Notes under the pieces: generated by a model
The model's database searches: none
Seen by the model: only the letters and a program-made list of their open reading frames with translations
What the model was told of the DNA's origin: nothing
Source: an uncultured Prochlorococcus sp.
GTDB lineage: Bacteria > Cyanobacteriota > Cyanobacteriia > PCC-6307 > Cyanobiaceae
Assembly: GCA_902616595.1 (NCBI GenBank)
Contig: CACMTJ010000008.1
Span: forward strand, 1-50,424
DNA length: 50,424 nucleotides
Direction: 5' to 3'
Shown: one piece after another, positions 40,792 to 49,814 of the stretch
How the letters are laid out: each line of letters begins with the position of its first letter
How positions within the stretch are numbered: the stretch's first letter is position 1
Made by a program: the position numbers and the translations under genes

Positions 40792-41901
40792 ATGAAAACT
40801 TATGAGCAAGTTTTAGAAACAGTAGAACTTGCTTTAGCTAAAGGTGAGTATCATTATTGTATTGAATTTCTTTTGCCCAAAATCGAATCGTTTCCTTTAT
40901 CAAGCAAAGAGGGAGTAAATTTAAGAACAATTTTAATTACTGCTCTTTGTGGAGTTAATAAAAAGGAAGAGGCTAAAAGATTTTGTAAAGAGCTTCTGAA
41001 ATCTTACGATAATAAGACGAGAGAAAATGCAAAATATTTGATGGAAGTTATAGATTCTCCTGATATTAAAAAGCCAGAAAATTGGAACGTACAGTTTGAA
41101 AGCGACCCATCATTAAATAAAAAATCTTTTAACTCACTGCGCAAAAAAAAAGAAGTTTTGCAGAAAAAGAAATTTATTAATGTTACTGACACTCCGACTG
41201 GTGAAACAAAACCGTTTCAGAAAGGCTTTTCACTTATCATTTTTTTAATATTATTATTATTAATTCCACTCTTAAGTGGCTGCGTTAAAGTTGAGGATAC
41301 ACTCGATCTTGGTGAACTTGATTCAATAACCAATAATTTAGTTATAGAGAGCAAATACATAAAGAAATTTCCTTGGCAATTAAAATTTGAAGAGAAGATG
41401 AAAGATATTTTTCCTGATGCAGAAATTGAACAAGACGAATCAATCTTTTCTTTGAAACATAAAAATCTCAATCTTGAAGATACAAAGCAAGTTCTTAAAA
41501 TCACCCAAAATACCGCAGGAGAGTTAGCGGGAGGATCAACTAATATAGAAATTAATACTACTCAAAAAAACTTCATTTTTTTTAAAAAATACTTTTACAG
41601 ATTAGATTTGGATCTAAGTTCAATTCAAGGTGTTGATAATTTAGAACTCATTTTCAAAATTATTCACCCTAATAAAGCTACCCTCACAGATAAAAGTAAT
41701 TCAAATTTAGAAATCACAAAAAATCAAATCATTTGGAATTTAAATCAAGGACAGATAAATAGTATTGAATTTTCTTTCTGGAGTCTCAACAAACTTTTGA
41801 TTGGGATATTTATTATTGTAATTATTATAGTATTAGCTTATTTATTAAGATTCTATAGATTTAAATTAGGTACAGATTTACCTCAACTTCCATCAAAGTA
41901 A
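40792..41901 (+). CDS. DUF3153 protein fused to an N-terminal helical (TPR-like) region
   Basis: The 369-residue protein has three parts. Residues 1-100 are helical and TPR-like (LALAKGEYHYCIEFLLPKIE and VNKKEEAKRFCKELLKSY). Residues 143-163 form a hydrophobic segment ending in IPLLSGC, which looks like a lipoprotein signal placed inside the protein. Residues 165-330 match DUF3153, normally a cyanobacterial lipoprotein by itself. A last transmembrane helix, LLIGIFIIVIIIVLAYLL, follows. The likely topology is cytoplasmic N terminus, extracytoplasmic DUF3153, and a cytoplasmic C-terminal tail. Function is unknown. Confidence 0.7.
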   Translation: MKTYEQVLETVELALAKGEYHYCIEFLLPKIESFPLSSKEGVNLRTILITALCGVNKKEEAKRFCKELLKSYDNKTRENAKYLMEVIDSPDIKKPENWNVQFESDPSLNKKSFNSLRKKKEVLQKKKFINVTDTPTGETKPFQKGFSLIIFLILLLLIPLLSGCVKVEDTLDLGELDSITNNLVIESKYIKKFPWQLKFEEKMKDIFPDAEIEQDESIFSLKHKNLNLEDTKQVLKITQNTAGELAGGSTNIEINTTQKNFIFFKKYFYRLDLDLSSIQGVDNLELIFKIIHPNKATLTDKSNSNLEITKNQIIWNLNQGQINSIEFSFWSLNKLLIGIFIIVIIIVLAYLLRFYRFKLGTDLPQLPSK

Positions 41902-44178
41902 TTACAACTCTGCTGGATTAACATCAATTGTTAAAAATACATTTTTTGGAATAAGTTTCCATAATATTGTCCTATCAGGTAAGGGGATATTTGTTCCTTC
42001 AGGACCATGTATTAATATCTGCCATCTAAATTTTTTACCGATTTTAGCAATTAAACTAGGAGCAGGACCAATTAATTTCCAGTTCTTTTTTTCGCAAAAA
42101 TTTAGTAGATATTTTGCTAACTTCATTGCAATTGATTCAGTTAATTCATAATTTTCACCTGATAATTTAAGAAGGCAAATCGTACAAAATGGGAATAAAT
42201 TAGCAGCTTTTCTCAATCTCGAGTTTTCAATTAGGAATCTTTCATAATCTCTCTTCTGAAAATACGAAATTACAGGATGGTTAGGTTTATATGTTTGAAA
42301 AATCACTATTCCTTTTTTTTGAGCCCTACCTGCCCTACCAGCTAATTGCAAAAACAATTGTAATGATTTTTCTTCTGCCGAAATATCTGGGCGATGAAGC
42401 AACCCATCTGCTGCAATAACTACTGAAAGAGTAATATTGGGGATATCAATCCCTTTTGCCAACATTTGAGTTCCCACAAGAATATCAGCATCACCTTTAG
42501 AAAACTTTGAAAGAATATCTCTATGACCATCCTTTCCTGAGGTTGTATCTCTATCAAAGCGAAGTACTCTTAATTCAGGAAATTCTTCATTTAAAAACTC
42601 TATTACCCTTTGTGTACCAATTCCAAAAGGTTTGAAAGCAGTCGAGTGACAATCTGGGCAGCGATTGATCAATCTCGATTTATGATCACACCAATGACAG
42701 CTTAACCATTTTTTCCCTTGTGAACCGAGATGCACTGATAAAGGAACGTCACAGTTGGGGCAATTTATTAAATATCCACAACTTCTACAACTTAAAAACC
42801 CACTGTGCCCCCTCCTAGGGATCAAAATTATTGCCTGCTCTTTTTTTAGGCGGAGTTGAGAAAGTAATTGTAATAATTCATTGGAAAAAATTTTCATATT
42901 CCCCTTTTTGAACTCATCCCGCATATCAATAATTCTTATTTCAGGAATCTCATTACTGGATATCCTTTGAATCATTCTTACCAATTTAAAATTCTTTTCA
43001 AAAATACATTTTTTCCAAGTCTTCATTGATGGGGTTGCACTCCCTAAAATTAACTTTGCAGAATTCCTTTTTACTATTTCAATAGCAATCTCTCTTGCGT
43101 CGTAACATGGCATAGGAGTATCTTGTTTATATGAAACATCATGTTCTTCATCCAATATTATTAATCCTAGATTTTTAATTGGAAGAAAAACTGCAGACCT
43201 TGTTCCTATTACTATTAAAGGTTCATTAGCATTAATAATTTTCTTCCAAACTAAAGTTCTATGAACGGAAGAACAGTTACTATGGTATTCGTAAACAACA
43301 TTATTAAATCGCCGACTAAACCTATCAATAAGTTGAGGAATTAGTCCGATTTCTGGAGCGAGTATCAAACAACTTTTATTTTTAAGAAATTGATCTTCAG
43401 CAATTCTCATATAAACTTCTGTTTTACCTGAACCTGTTTCGCCCCATAGAAGTAACGCATCTCCCGGTTTCATAGTTTGAAATTCTTTAAATGCAATTTT
43501 TTGCTCATTTGTAGGATTTGGTTTTTTAGTTGCAATATGATCATTTAAAAAAGAATTTAATTTAGTATTTATATTTTTTTTTCTTTTAGATTTAACAAGG
43601 TAATTTTTACTTACCATTGAGTTAATCAGAGTGTAATTAAAACCAGACTTTATTAATTCACTTTGCCAATGACCTTCTTCAGACAAAGCATTTACCAAAA
43701 ATAATTCTTTTTTTGTTAATTCATTTTTCTGAATATCAAATTCTTTGTTAGTTTTAATCCATATTTGTTCTTTTAAACCTTGAGAAATTTTCTTATATTT
43801 ACCAATCCAGCCAGGAGGAAATGCAGTTTTAAACATTTTTAAATTGCTAACCATATAAAAAGAAGCTAGGGACTCTATCCATTCTCTCCATGATTCGTCA
43901 ATTATTTTTTTCTGCAAAATATCTTCAACAAATAAATAACTTATACTTTTTCCCACGTTAATATTTGATTCATTTTTATTAATTTTCGAAAAGTTTTTCT
44001 TGGAAATCACTAACCCATTCAATAATCTCCCTCTTAATTTCACACTTACAATATCGCCAACTTCTACCCCAAGATTATTTCCATCTAAATAGTAAAAGCT
44101 TTCATTACTACTACCTATATCAAGCAAAATTTCCAATTTGTAGGAGATATTTAATAACTGATTACTTGCCGGCTTCAA
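41902..44178 (-). CDS. priA: Primosomal protein N' (replication restart helicase)
   Basis: PriA recognises stalled replication forks and reloads the replisome. The 758-residue protein has a 3' DNA-binding N-terminal domain, Walker A in LLWGETGSGKTEVYMR near residue 245, the DEEH box in LIILDEEHDVSYKQ, and helicase motifs such as LGSATPSMKTW and VGTQMLAKGIDIPN. The zinc-binding insertion has eight cysteines in pairs (CRSCGYLINCPNC, then CHWC and CPDC). The start is TTG 44178, which overlaps the TGA of a short upstream frame as TTGA. SSB, its known partner, is encoded at 38690. Confidence 0.95.
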   Translation of the reverse strand: MKPASNQLLNISYKLEILLDIGSSNESFYYLDGNNLGVEVGDIVSVKLRGRLLNGLVISKKNFSKINKNESNINVGKSISYLFVEDILQKKIIDESWREWIESLASFYMVSNLKMFKTAFPPGWIGKYKKISQGLKEQIWIKTNKEFDIQKNELTKKELFLVNALSEEGHWQSELIKSGFNYTLINSMVSKNYLVKSKRKKNINTKLNSFLNDHIATKKPNPTNEQKIAFKEFQTMKPGDALLLWGETGSGKTEVYMRIAEDQFLKNKSCLILAPEIGLIPQLIDRFSRRFNNVVYEYHSNCSSVHRTLVWKKIINANEPLIVIGTRSAVFLPIKNLGLIILDEEHDVSYKQDTPMPCYDAREIAIEIVKRNSAKLILGSATPSMKTWKKCIFEKNFKLVRMIQRISSNEIPEIRIIDMRDEFKKGNMKIFSNELLQLLSQLRLKKEQAIILIPRRGHSGFLSCRSCGYLINCPNCDVPLSVHLGSQGKKWLSCHWCDHKSRLINRCPDCHSTAFKPFGIGTQRVIEFLNEEFPELRVLRFDRDTTSGKDGHRDILSKFSKGDADILVGTQMLAKGIDIPNITLSVVIAADGLLHRPDISAEEKSLQLFLQLAGRAGRAQKKGIVIFQTYKPNHPVISYFQKRDYERFLIENSRLRKAANLFPFCTICLLKLSGENYELTESIAMKLAKYLLNFCEKKNWKLIGPAPSLIAKIGKKFRWQILIHGPEGTNIPLPDRTILWKLIPKNVFLTIDVNPAEL

Positions 44179-44315
44179 AACTTTTTCTTAGTATTGGATT
44201 GTTGAACATTCCACAAAGTGTTTTTTGCACATTGTAAGTATCCTGCTCTTAAGGGAGACATGAAGCTTTGATCATTGAGTGAAAATTCAAAAAATGATCT
44301 GCCTGTCTGAGAAAT
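44175..44315 (-). CDS. Hypothetical short reading frame coupled to priA (46 residues, start uncertain)
   Basis: On the minus strand a frame is open from 44348 to TGA 44175-44177, where it overlaps the priA TTG as TTGA. The translated part reads ISQTGRSFFEFSLNDQSF then MSPLRAGYLQCAKNTLWNVQ, ending in a Lys-rich tail; this looks like protein rather than random AT-rich sequence. No ATG, GTG or TTG exists before ATG 44261, which would give only 28 residues. ATT 44315, used here for the coordinates, gives 46 residues. A structured RNA leader is an alternative, since the same stretch contains nested inverted repeats. The rest of the 324-bp gap to rpoD is AT-rich. Confidence 0.4.
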   Translation of the reverse strand: MSQTGRSFFEFSLNDQSFMSPLRAGYLQCAKNTLWNVQQSNTKKKF

Positions 44316-44318
44316 CCC
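44253..44318 (-). repeat. Nested inverted repeats in the priA leader
   Basis: Three nested pairings occur: GATCATT with AATGATC (44270-44276 and 44293-44299), AGACA with TGTCT (44256-44260 and 44304-44308), and GGG with CCC (44253-44255 and 44316-44318). Together they could form a long stem with internal loops and a 16-base apical loop. The individual stems are short enough to occur by chance; the nesting is what makes them worth noting. Confidence 0.4.
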
Positions 44319-44339
44319 AAGACTTTTTACTTTAGGTAA

Positions 44340-44368
44340 TCTATAGCACTATTTAAATTTTTCAACAA
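44340..44368 (-). promoter_or_regulatory. Candidate sigma-70-type promoter for the priA unit
   Basis: On the minus strand TTGTTG (44368-44363) and TATAGA (44345-44340) are separated by 17 bases, the ideal spacing. A transcript would start at about 44333, just before the short reading frame and 155 bases before priA. This is the best promoter-like pair that I see in the 324-bp gap between priA and rpoD. It is unconfirmed. Confidence 0.45.
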
Positions 44369-44502
44369 TTTAAAAAAACTTTTTAGTTCAAATTCCTGAA
44401 AAAGTTCTTTTACAAATTAACGGGGAAATTTACTACTAAATGTACAAATTAGCCCTAAATAAAATTTAATCTAGTTAAATTCACCGTAGAAAGGAGTAAA
44501 TC

Positions 44503-45684
44503 ATGTGTCCAGTAGCAGCAGAATCAAAGAATTCCAAGCCCAGTTCAAAAAAAAAGATTAACAAAAAAATTAATACTAATATTGAAACAGCAGTAGAAGA
44601 AGAAAATAATATAAATAGACAAAGTTTAAAGACATCCTCTGATTTAAGCGAAAGCAGCATAGAAACGAATAATGAATTTAGTGATTCTGAAGATGAAGAT
44701 AAAGGCCTAGGGAACATAAAGCTTGGCCCTAAAGGAATTTATACTGAAGACTCAATAAGAGTTTACTTACAAGAGATTGGAAGAATTAGACTTTTAAGAC
44801 CTGATGAAGAAATAGAACTTGCACGAAAAATTGCGGACCTACTCCAACTAGAAGAACTGGCGACTCAATATGAGTCAGAAAAAGGTCATTTCCCTTCCGT
44901 TAGAGAATGGGCTGAATTAATAGATATGCCTCTCCCCAAATTCAGGAGAAGACTTCTTTTAGGGAGAAGAGCGAAAGAAAAAATGGTTCAATCAAATTTA
45001 AGATTAGTTGTTTCCATTGCGAAGAAATATATGAATAGAGGATTATCATTTCAAGATTTAATACAAGAAGGAAGTTTAGGTCTAATCAGGGCCGCAGAAA
45101 AATTTGACCATGAAAAAGGCTATAAATTCTCTACTTATGCTACTTGGTGGATTCGTCAAGCAATTACTAGAGCAATAGCAGACCAAAGTAGGACCATTAG
45201 ATTGCCAGTTCACTTATATGAGACAATTTCCAGAATCAAAAAAACTACAAAGGTTCTTAGCCAAGAATTTGGAAGAAAGCCTAGCGAAGAAGAAATAGCC
45301 GAGAGTATGGAAATGACAATTGAAAAATTAAGATTTATAGCTAAAAGTGCTCAGCTACCTATTTCTTTAGAAACTCCAATAGGAAAAGAAGAAGACTCAA
45401 GACTCGGAGACTTCATAGAGGCTGACATCGAAAACCCAGAGCAAGATGTTTCTAAAACTTTATTGAGAGAAGACTTAGAAGGGGTTTTAGCAACTTTAAG
45501 TCCAAGAGAAAGAGATGTGCTTAGGTTGAGATATGGGATTGATGACGGAAGGATGAAAACTCTTGAAGAAATAGGACAGATTTTTGATGTAACAAGAGAG
45601 AGAATCAGACAAATAGAAGCAAAAGCTCTTAGAAAGCTGAGACATCCAAATCGAAATGGGGTTTTAAAAGAATATATAAAATAA
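44503..45684 (+). CDS. rpoD: Principal RNA polymerase sigma factor (group 1)
   Basis: The 393-residue sigma factor carries region 1.2 ([20 protein letters not shown]), region 2 with the core-binding and -10 helix ([39 protein letters not shown]), region 3 and region 4 with the -35 helix ([20 protein letters not shown]). The N-terminal 70 residues are Lys/Ser/Glu-rich and low in complexity, a feature of cyanobacterial primary sigma factors instead of the full region 1.1. A strong ribosome site, AAGGAG at 44491-44496, lies six bases before the ATG, stronger than for most genes here. Confidence 0.95.
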   Translation: MCPVAAESKNSKPSSKKKINKKINTNIETAVEEENNINRQSLKTSSDLSESSIETNNEFSDSEDEDKGLGNIKLGPKGIYTEDSIRVYLQEIGRIRLLRPDEEIELARKIADLLQLEELATQYESEKGHFPSVREWAELIDMPLPKFRRRLLLGRRAKEKMVQSNLRLVVSIAKKYMNRGLSFQDLIQEGSLGLIRAAEKFDHEKGYKFSTYATWWIRQAITRAIADQSRTIRLPVHLYETISRIKKTTKVLSQEFGRKPSEEEIAESMEMTIEKLRFIAKSAQLPISLETPIGKEEDSRLGDFIEADIENPEQDVSKTLLREDLEGVLATLSPRERDVLRLRYGIDDGRMKTLEEIGQIFDVTRERIRQIEAKALRKLRHPNRNGVLKEYIK

Positions 45685-45780
45685 TAATAGTTAAATATAA
45701 TTTTCAGCTTTGGAAAGTTGCAAAAGAATAGCTTAAAATAAATTCGACTTAATTTTAATCCAAACTCAAAATAATATTTA

Positions 45781-46731
45781 ATGACTAACTTTAAACTGAG
45801 AATAGCTAGTAGAAGAAGTAAACTAGCAATGGTTCAAACTTTATGGGTTAAAGATCAACTAGAAAAAAATATTCCCAATTTAGTGGTATCTGTTGAAGCC
45901 ATGGCAACTCAAGGAGACAAAATTCTTGATGTAGCTTTAGCAAAAATAGGTGACAAAGGTTTATTTACAAAAGAACTTGAAGCACAAATGCTAGTAGGCC
46001 AAGCAGATATAGCAGTACACTCTCTTAAAGATTTACCAACAAATTTACCCAGTGGCCTTAAATTAGGATGCATAACAAAAAGAGAAGACCCTGCAGATGC
46101 TTTAGTAGTAAACAAAAAAAATGATTGTTTCAAATTAGAAACTTTACCAGCAGGTTCAATTGTGGGGACAAGCTCTCTTAGAAGACTTGCACAATTAAGA
46201 AATAAGTATCCACATCTTGAATTTAAAGATATCAGGGGAAATGTGATTACAAGAATAGAAAAATTAGATGCAGGTGAATTTGATTGCATAATTCTCGCTG
46301 CAGCTGGTTTAAAAAGATTGGGCTTTGAATCAAGAATTCACCAGATAATTCCAAATGAAATTTCCCTTCATGCTGTTGGCCAAGGAGCACTGGGTATTGA
46401 ATGTAAATCTAATGATAAAAAAGTTTTAGAGATTATAAATGTCTTAGAAGACCAACCCACTAGTCAAAGATGTCTAGCAGAGAGGGCTTTTTTAAGAGAG
46501 CTTGAAGGGGGATGCCAAGTTCCAATAGGTGTCAATAGTAAAATTCAAAATGAACAACTTTGCCTTGCAGGCATGGTTGCATCTCTTGATGGAGAAAGGC
46601 TTATTAAAGATCAGTATATTGGCAATATTAATAATCCTGATGAAGTAGGCAAAGAACTTGCTAAAAAACTAAAGCTCCAAGGTGCCGACGACATACTAAG
46701 CGAAATATTTGAACAATTTAGAGAACAATAA
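45781..46731 (+). CDS. hemC: Porphobilinogen deaminase (hydroxymethylbilane synthase)
   Basis: HemC links four porphobilinogens into hydroxymethylbilane, upstream of heme, chlorophyll and cobalamin. The 316-residue protein has [20 protein letters not shown], the catalytic Asp in [12 protein letters not shown], the conserved [20 protein letters not shown] block, and the dipyrromethane cofactor Cys in [13 protein letters not shown] near residue 240. It is 96 bp after rpoD. The same pairing of rpoD and hemC has no obvious functional meaning but they may share a transcript. Confidence 0.97.
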   Translation: MTNFKLRIASRRSKLAMVQTLWVKDQLEKNIPNLVVSVEAMATQGDKILDVALAKIGDKGLFTKELEAQMLVGQADIAVHSLKDLPTNLPSGLKLGCITKREDPADALVVNKKNDCFKLETLPAGSIVGTSSLRRLAQLRNKYPHLEFKDIRGNVITRIEKLDAGEFDCIILAAAGLKRLGFESRIHQIIPNEISLHAVGQGALGIECKSNDKKVLEIINVLEDQPTSQRCLAERAFLRELEGGCQVPIGVNSKIQNEQLCLAGMVASLDGERLIKDQYIGNINNPDEVGKELAKKLKLQGADDILSEIFEQFREQ

Positions 46732-46752
46732 AATTAGTTAATTTACTAATTT
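46731..46752. repeat. Inverted repeat between hemC and ppa
   Basis: AAATTAGT and ACTAATTT form an eight-pair stem with a six-base loop between the convergent hemC and ppa genes, overlapping the stop codon of each. It has only one GC pair per arm and no T-run, so any role as a two-way terminator is weak. Confidence 0.25.
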
Positions 46753-47328
46753 AGGATCAATTTCTTTTTTATATCTATCTTCACAATCTTTAATTACTTC
46801 AATAGCTTCCTCTATCCCAAAAAAACCATTTACTCTACATGTTCCTGGTTTTTTTAGATCTTTGTAATGTTCCCAATAATACTTTGTTTCTTTTAACCAA
46901 TGATCTCCAAGGTCTTCATAACTTGAGATATGATCCATTCTTTTATCATCTGCGAGAACCGCTATTACCTTATCATCGACCTCTCCACCATCATCAAATT
47001 TCATCACTCCAATAATTCTTGCTTCCACAATAGATCCGGGTATCAATGGCTCAGTTACCCCAACAATTTCCACATCAAGCGGATCTCCATCTTCATCCCA
47101 TGTCCTTGGAATACATCCATAAGCGAAAGGATACGCAAGTGATGAATAACCTACCCTATCAAGTTTAAGATGGCCTGTTTCTGTAATTAATTCATATTTA
47201 TTTATGGTGTTAGAGTTCAATTCAACAATAGTGTTTATTATTGTATCTGAGCTGTCAGTGAAAGCATTTAGAATGTGCAATAAATTTGGGGTAACCCTGC
47301 TTGGGGGCTGATTTAGATTTGCCATCAA
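46738..47328 (-). CDS. ppa: Inorganic pyrophosphatase, family I, active-site complete
   Basis: Ppa hydrolyses pyrophosphate to phosphate, pulling biosynthetic reactions forward. The 196-residue protein keeps the full active site as aligned with E. coli Ppa: Glu and Lys in VELNSNTINKYEL, Arg in LKLDRVGYSS, two Tyr in AYPFAYGCIP, the Asp set in DEDGDPLDVEIVG, Asp-Asp-Lys in KFDDGGEVDDKV, and Tyr-Lys in EHYKDLKKP. TTG 47328 and ATG 47325 are adjacent; ATG is the more likely start (195 residues). It is the housekeeping enzyme, in contrast to the divergent copy at 31445. Confidence 0.95.
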   Translation of the reverse strand: MMANLNQPPSRVTPNLLHILNAFTDSSDTIINTIVELNSNTINKYELITETGHLKLDRVGYSSLAYPFAYGCIPRTWDEDGDPLDVEIVGVTEPLIPGSIVEARIIGVMKFDDGGEVDDKVIAVLADDKRMDHISSYEDLGDHWLKETKYYWEHYKDLKKPGTCRVNGFFGIEEAIEVIKDCEDRYKKEIDPKLVN

Positions 47329-47388
47329 GAAATTATTTTTGTTTATCTTACATCCTCACACCTAACCAAATTCTTTAAAAGTAATTTT

Positions 47389-48894
47389 TCAGCAAAAATC
47401 ATTTAATTTAGACCTTAAATGATTAATAAAATAGTTTGGCGATAGTTCTTCATTAGTTACAGCTCTTACCAACTCCATACAATTAACTGATCTGCCATAT
47501 TTATGTATATTATTTTTTAACCAAAAGATGATCTTTTGATATTCACCATTTTCAATTAAGTTATCAATCAAACCTATGTCTCTTTCCATTTGAGAAGATA
47601 TTTGCGCACTTATAACATGTCCTAGCAAATATGAGGGGAAATATCCAAACGCCCCTTCACTCCAATGAACATCTTGAAGACAACCTTCTGAATCATTAGA
47701 TGGTTTAATTCCTAAAAGTTCATCATATCTTTTATTCCATTCTGTTGGAATATCTTCAGCAGGTAAACCTTTTTCAATTAAATCTATTTCAAGTTCGGTT
47801 CTTATTAATATGTGTAAGCCATAAGTCAATTCATCCGCTTCAACCCTATTTAATCCTGCTTCCAAATGATTAATAGATTTCCATAGTTCTAAATAATTAT
47901 TAAGAGAACATCCAGCCGAAACAAATTTGTTAAAAAATCTTTTTGAAAAAGATTTGGATTTAACTATTCTATTTTCCCAAAATAAAGATTGACTTTCATG
48001 AATACCCATAGAGGTTGCTTGACCTAAAGGCCAAGCAAACCATTGATGACTTTGAGATGGCAAACCCTGCTCATAAATTGAATGCCCCCACTCATGCGCA
48101 GTTGCTAAAAAACTTGATAATGGTTCACCTTCAACAATTCTTGTCGTAATCCTGTAATCATTAGGCCCTAATGTAATCGAAAAAGGATGGGGAGATTTGC
48201 CAACAACAACTAGATCTTTATCTCTCCCAAACTCATCAAGTAATTGAGAACATAAATTATGTTGAGATTCTGGATTCAAATTCCAGTGATATTTCTTAGA
48301 TTTATTAATCCCTCTAATCAACTCTGGGAGAGTATCTTTCAAAGGCTGAAACATTTTGTTCAGCCACTTTAAAGTTAATTCAGGCTCAAAGGGTTGGGCT
48401 AAAGTTTCCCATGGTGAATATTGATCTGATATCTGTTTTGCCTCTTCAATCCTCAATTTAACTAATTTTTCAAAGAAAGGAAGAAAAATTTGAAAATCTG
48501 ATTTTTCCTTAGCTTCTTGCCAGCTTTCATACCCTTTAGATTTTGCCTTTGCTAGAGACTCAACTAATTTAGGATCTAAATTTCTTTCTCTATTAAATTC
48601 CTTCAATAAAAGACTAATATTTCTTTCTTTATCTTTTATGAAAAGTTGATTATCGGAATTTCGTTCAATATCTGCTAGTTCATTTTTAGCAGATTGTATT
48701 AAATTAGAAAATTCTTCGGAAGAATTTCTTTCATGCAATACTTTTGCAATATAAGTAAGTTGTTCAGACCTCCAAGAAGCTCCTTTCTTTGGCATTCCAG
48801 TATTCTGATCCCAATAAAGTGTATTTTGGATTGAACCTAATATTTGTGTTTCTTTAAGGTAAGCACCCAGCTTATTCCAATGAGTTTCTGCCAA
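47389..48894 (-). CDS. Carboxypeptidase Taq family metallopeptidase (M32)
   Basis: The 501-residue protein has the M32 features: HEWGHSIYEQG near residue 268 (HExxH), HESQSLFWENR near residue 296, and EGLHVLIRTELE-like helix segments as YGLHILIRTELEIDLIEKG. It removes C-terminal residues from peptides and is a cytosolic zinc enzyme. The length is normal for the family. The start is TTG 48894, 108 bp from the divergent yjbQ. Neighbouring genes do not suggest a specific role beyond peptide turnover. Confidence 0.93.
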   Translation of the reverse strand: MAETHWNKLGAYLKETQILGSIQNTLYWDQNTGMPKKGASWRSEQLTYIAKVLHERNSSEEFSNLIQSAKNELADIERNSDNQLFIKDKERNISLLLKEFNRERNLDPKLVESLAKAKSKGYESWQEAKEKSDFQIFLPFFEKLVKLRIEEAKQISDQYSPWETLAQPFEPELTLKWLNKMFQPLKDTLPELIRGINKSKKYHWNLNPESQHNLCSQLLDEFGRDKDLVVVGKSPHPFSITLGPNDYRITTRIVEGEPLSSFLATAHEWGHSIYEQGLPSQSHQWFAWPLGQATSMGIHESQSLFWENRIVKSKSFSKRFFNKFVSAGCSLNNYLELWKSINHLEAGLNRVEADELTYGLHILIRTELEIDLIEKGLPAEDIPTEWNKRYDELLGIKPSNDSEGCLQDVHWSEGAFGYFPSYLLGHVISAQISSQMERDIGLIDNLIENGEYQKIIFWLKNNIHKYGRSVNCMELVRAVTNEELSPNYFINHLRSKLNDFC

Positions 48895-48913
48895 AGATTT
48901 AAATGGAAATTAA

Positions 48914-48931
48914 TTTTATCTTAAGATAAAA
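48914..48931. repeat. 18-bp perfect palindrome between divergent genes
   Basis: TTTTATCTTAAGATAAAA lies in the 108-bp gap between the divergent M32 peptidase and yjbQ genes, 20 bp before the peptidase start. A site of this symmetry could bind a dimeric regulator. The sequence is AT-rich and one such palindrome in 50 kb would not be surprising. Confidence 0.3.
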
Positions 48932-49002
48932 ATTTTAATGTCTGCAGTAAAACATGCATTTTTATCCATAATAGGATATTGATTAAATAAGTTTTAACTT
49001 AT

Positions 49003-49458
49003 ATGGAACAAATATTTTCAAAATTAAAATTCATAACCCATGGCGAGGGTTTTATTGATATCACGTATGATTTAAATTTATGTGTTGAAAAAAATAATTT
49101 TCATTCAGGAATTTTAAATTTAACTTCACTTCATACAAGTTGCAGTTTAACTATTAATGAGAACGCAGATCCAAATGTACTGAGGGACCTAAAAAAGTAT
49201 ATGCAATCGATAGTTCCCTATGATGCCTACTTAACCTTATCAAAAAATAGAGAAGAAATATCCTATAAACATTATCAAGAAGGGGCTGACGATATGCCAG
49301 CACATATTAAAACATCCCTAACAAACACTTGTTTATCTTTGAGTTTTCAAGACGGGAAAATTATGCTTGGCACATGGCAAGCAGTTTATTTATGGGAACA
49401 TCGATTTGATCAAAAGGAAAGAATAATTAATGTACACATAATTGGTGAGAAAAAATAA
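49003..49458 (+). CDS. yjbQ: YjbQ/UPF0047-family protein
   Basis: The 151-residue protein belongs to the YjbQ (UPF0047) family, recognisable by LHTSCSLTINENADPNV near residue 43, the HYQEGADDMPAHIKTSL block, and GTWQAVYLWEHR at the C-terminal part. Some members have weak thiamine phosphate synthase activity, but the physiological role is unknown. Conserved His and Asp residues suggest a metal site. phhB follows 36 bp later on the same strand. Confidence 0.92.
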   Translation: MEQIFSKLKFITHGEGFIDITYDLNLCVEKNNFHSGILNLTSLHTSCSLTINENADPNVLRDLKKYMQSIVPYDAYLTLSKNREEISYKHYQEGADDMPAHIKTSLTNTCLSLSFQDGKIMLGTWQAVYLWEHRFDQKERIINVHIIGEKK

Positions 49459-49494
49459 GATATTTATAATGTAATAAGTCAGATTTCTTATTTA

Positions 49495-49785
49495 ATGGAA
49501 CCCTACATTTTGCAAGATGAAGAATTGAATGAATTAGTTGTCAAAATACCTGGCTGGGAAGTTAAATCCAAACAAATCCAAAGAGAATTTAACTTCGCTA
49601 ATTTTATTGAAGCCTTTGCTTTTATGACTAAGGTTGCTTTAATCTGTGAAAAATATAATCATCATCCTAACTGGGAGAATGTTTATGCAAAAGTAATAAT
49701 TAAATTAAATACACATGATTTAGGAGGTATTACGAATCTGGATCAAACATTAGCTTCGGAAATCAACAAAATTTTCGATCAATAA
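49495..49785 (+). CDS. phhB: Pterin-4a-carbinolamine dehydratase
   Basis: The 96-residue protein matches the PCD/DCoH family in length and motifs: GWEVKSKQIQREFNFANF, the active-site pair HHPNW in KYNHHPNWENVYAKV, and THDLGGITNLD near the C terminus. In aromatic hydroxylase systems it recycles pterin; in cyanobacteria without such hydroxylases a role in molybdopterin or RuBisCO assembly has been proposed for relatives, the latter for carboxysomal PCD-like proteins. It does not show added domains. Confidence 0.93.
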   Translation: MEPYILQDEELNELVVKIPGWEVKSKQIQREFNFANFIEAFAFMTKVALICEKYNHHPNWENVYAKVIIKLNTHDLGGITNLDQTLASEINKIFDQ

Positions 49786-49814
49786 AAATATAAACTTATT
49801 TTCAACTATTCAAA

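Noticed and set aside
44253..44318. SRP RNA or 6S RNA in the priA-rpoD gap
   Set aside because: The conserved GGAAG-type SRP loop sequence is absent, and no long 6S-like rod with a central bubble is apparent.
44481..44717. Minus-strand frame over the rpoD start, rich in Leu and Ser
   Set aside because: It mirrors the low-complexity Lys/Glu codons of the rpoD N terminus and covers its strong ribosome site.
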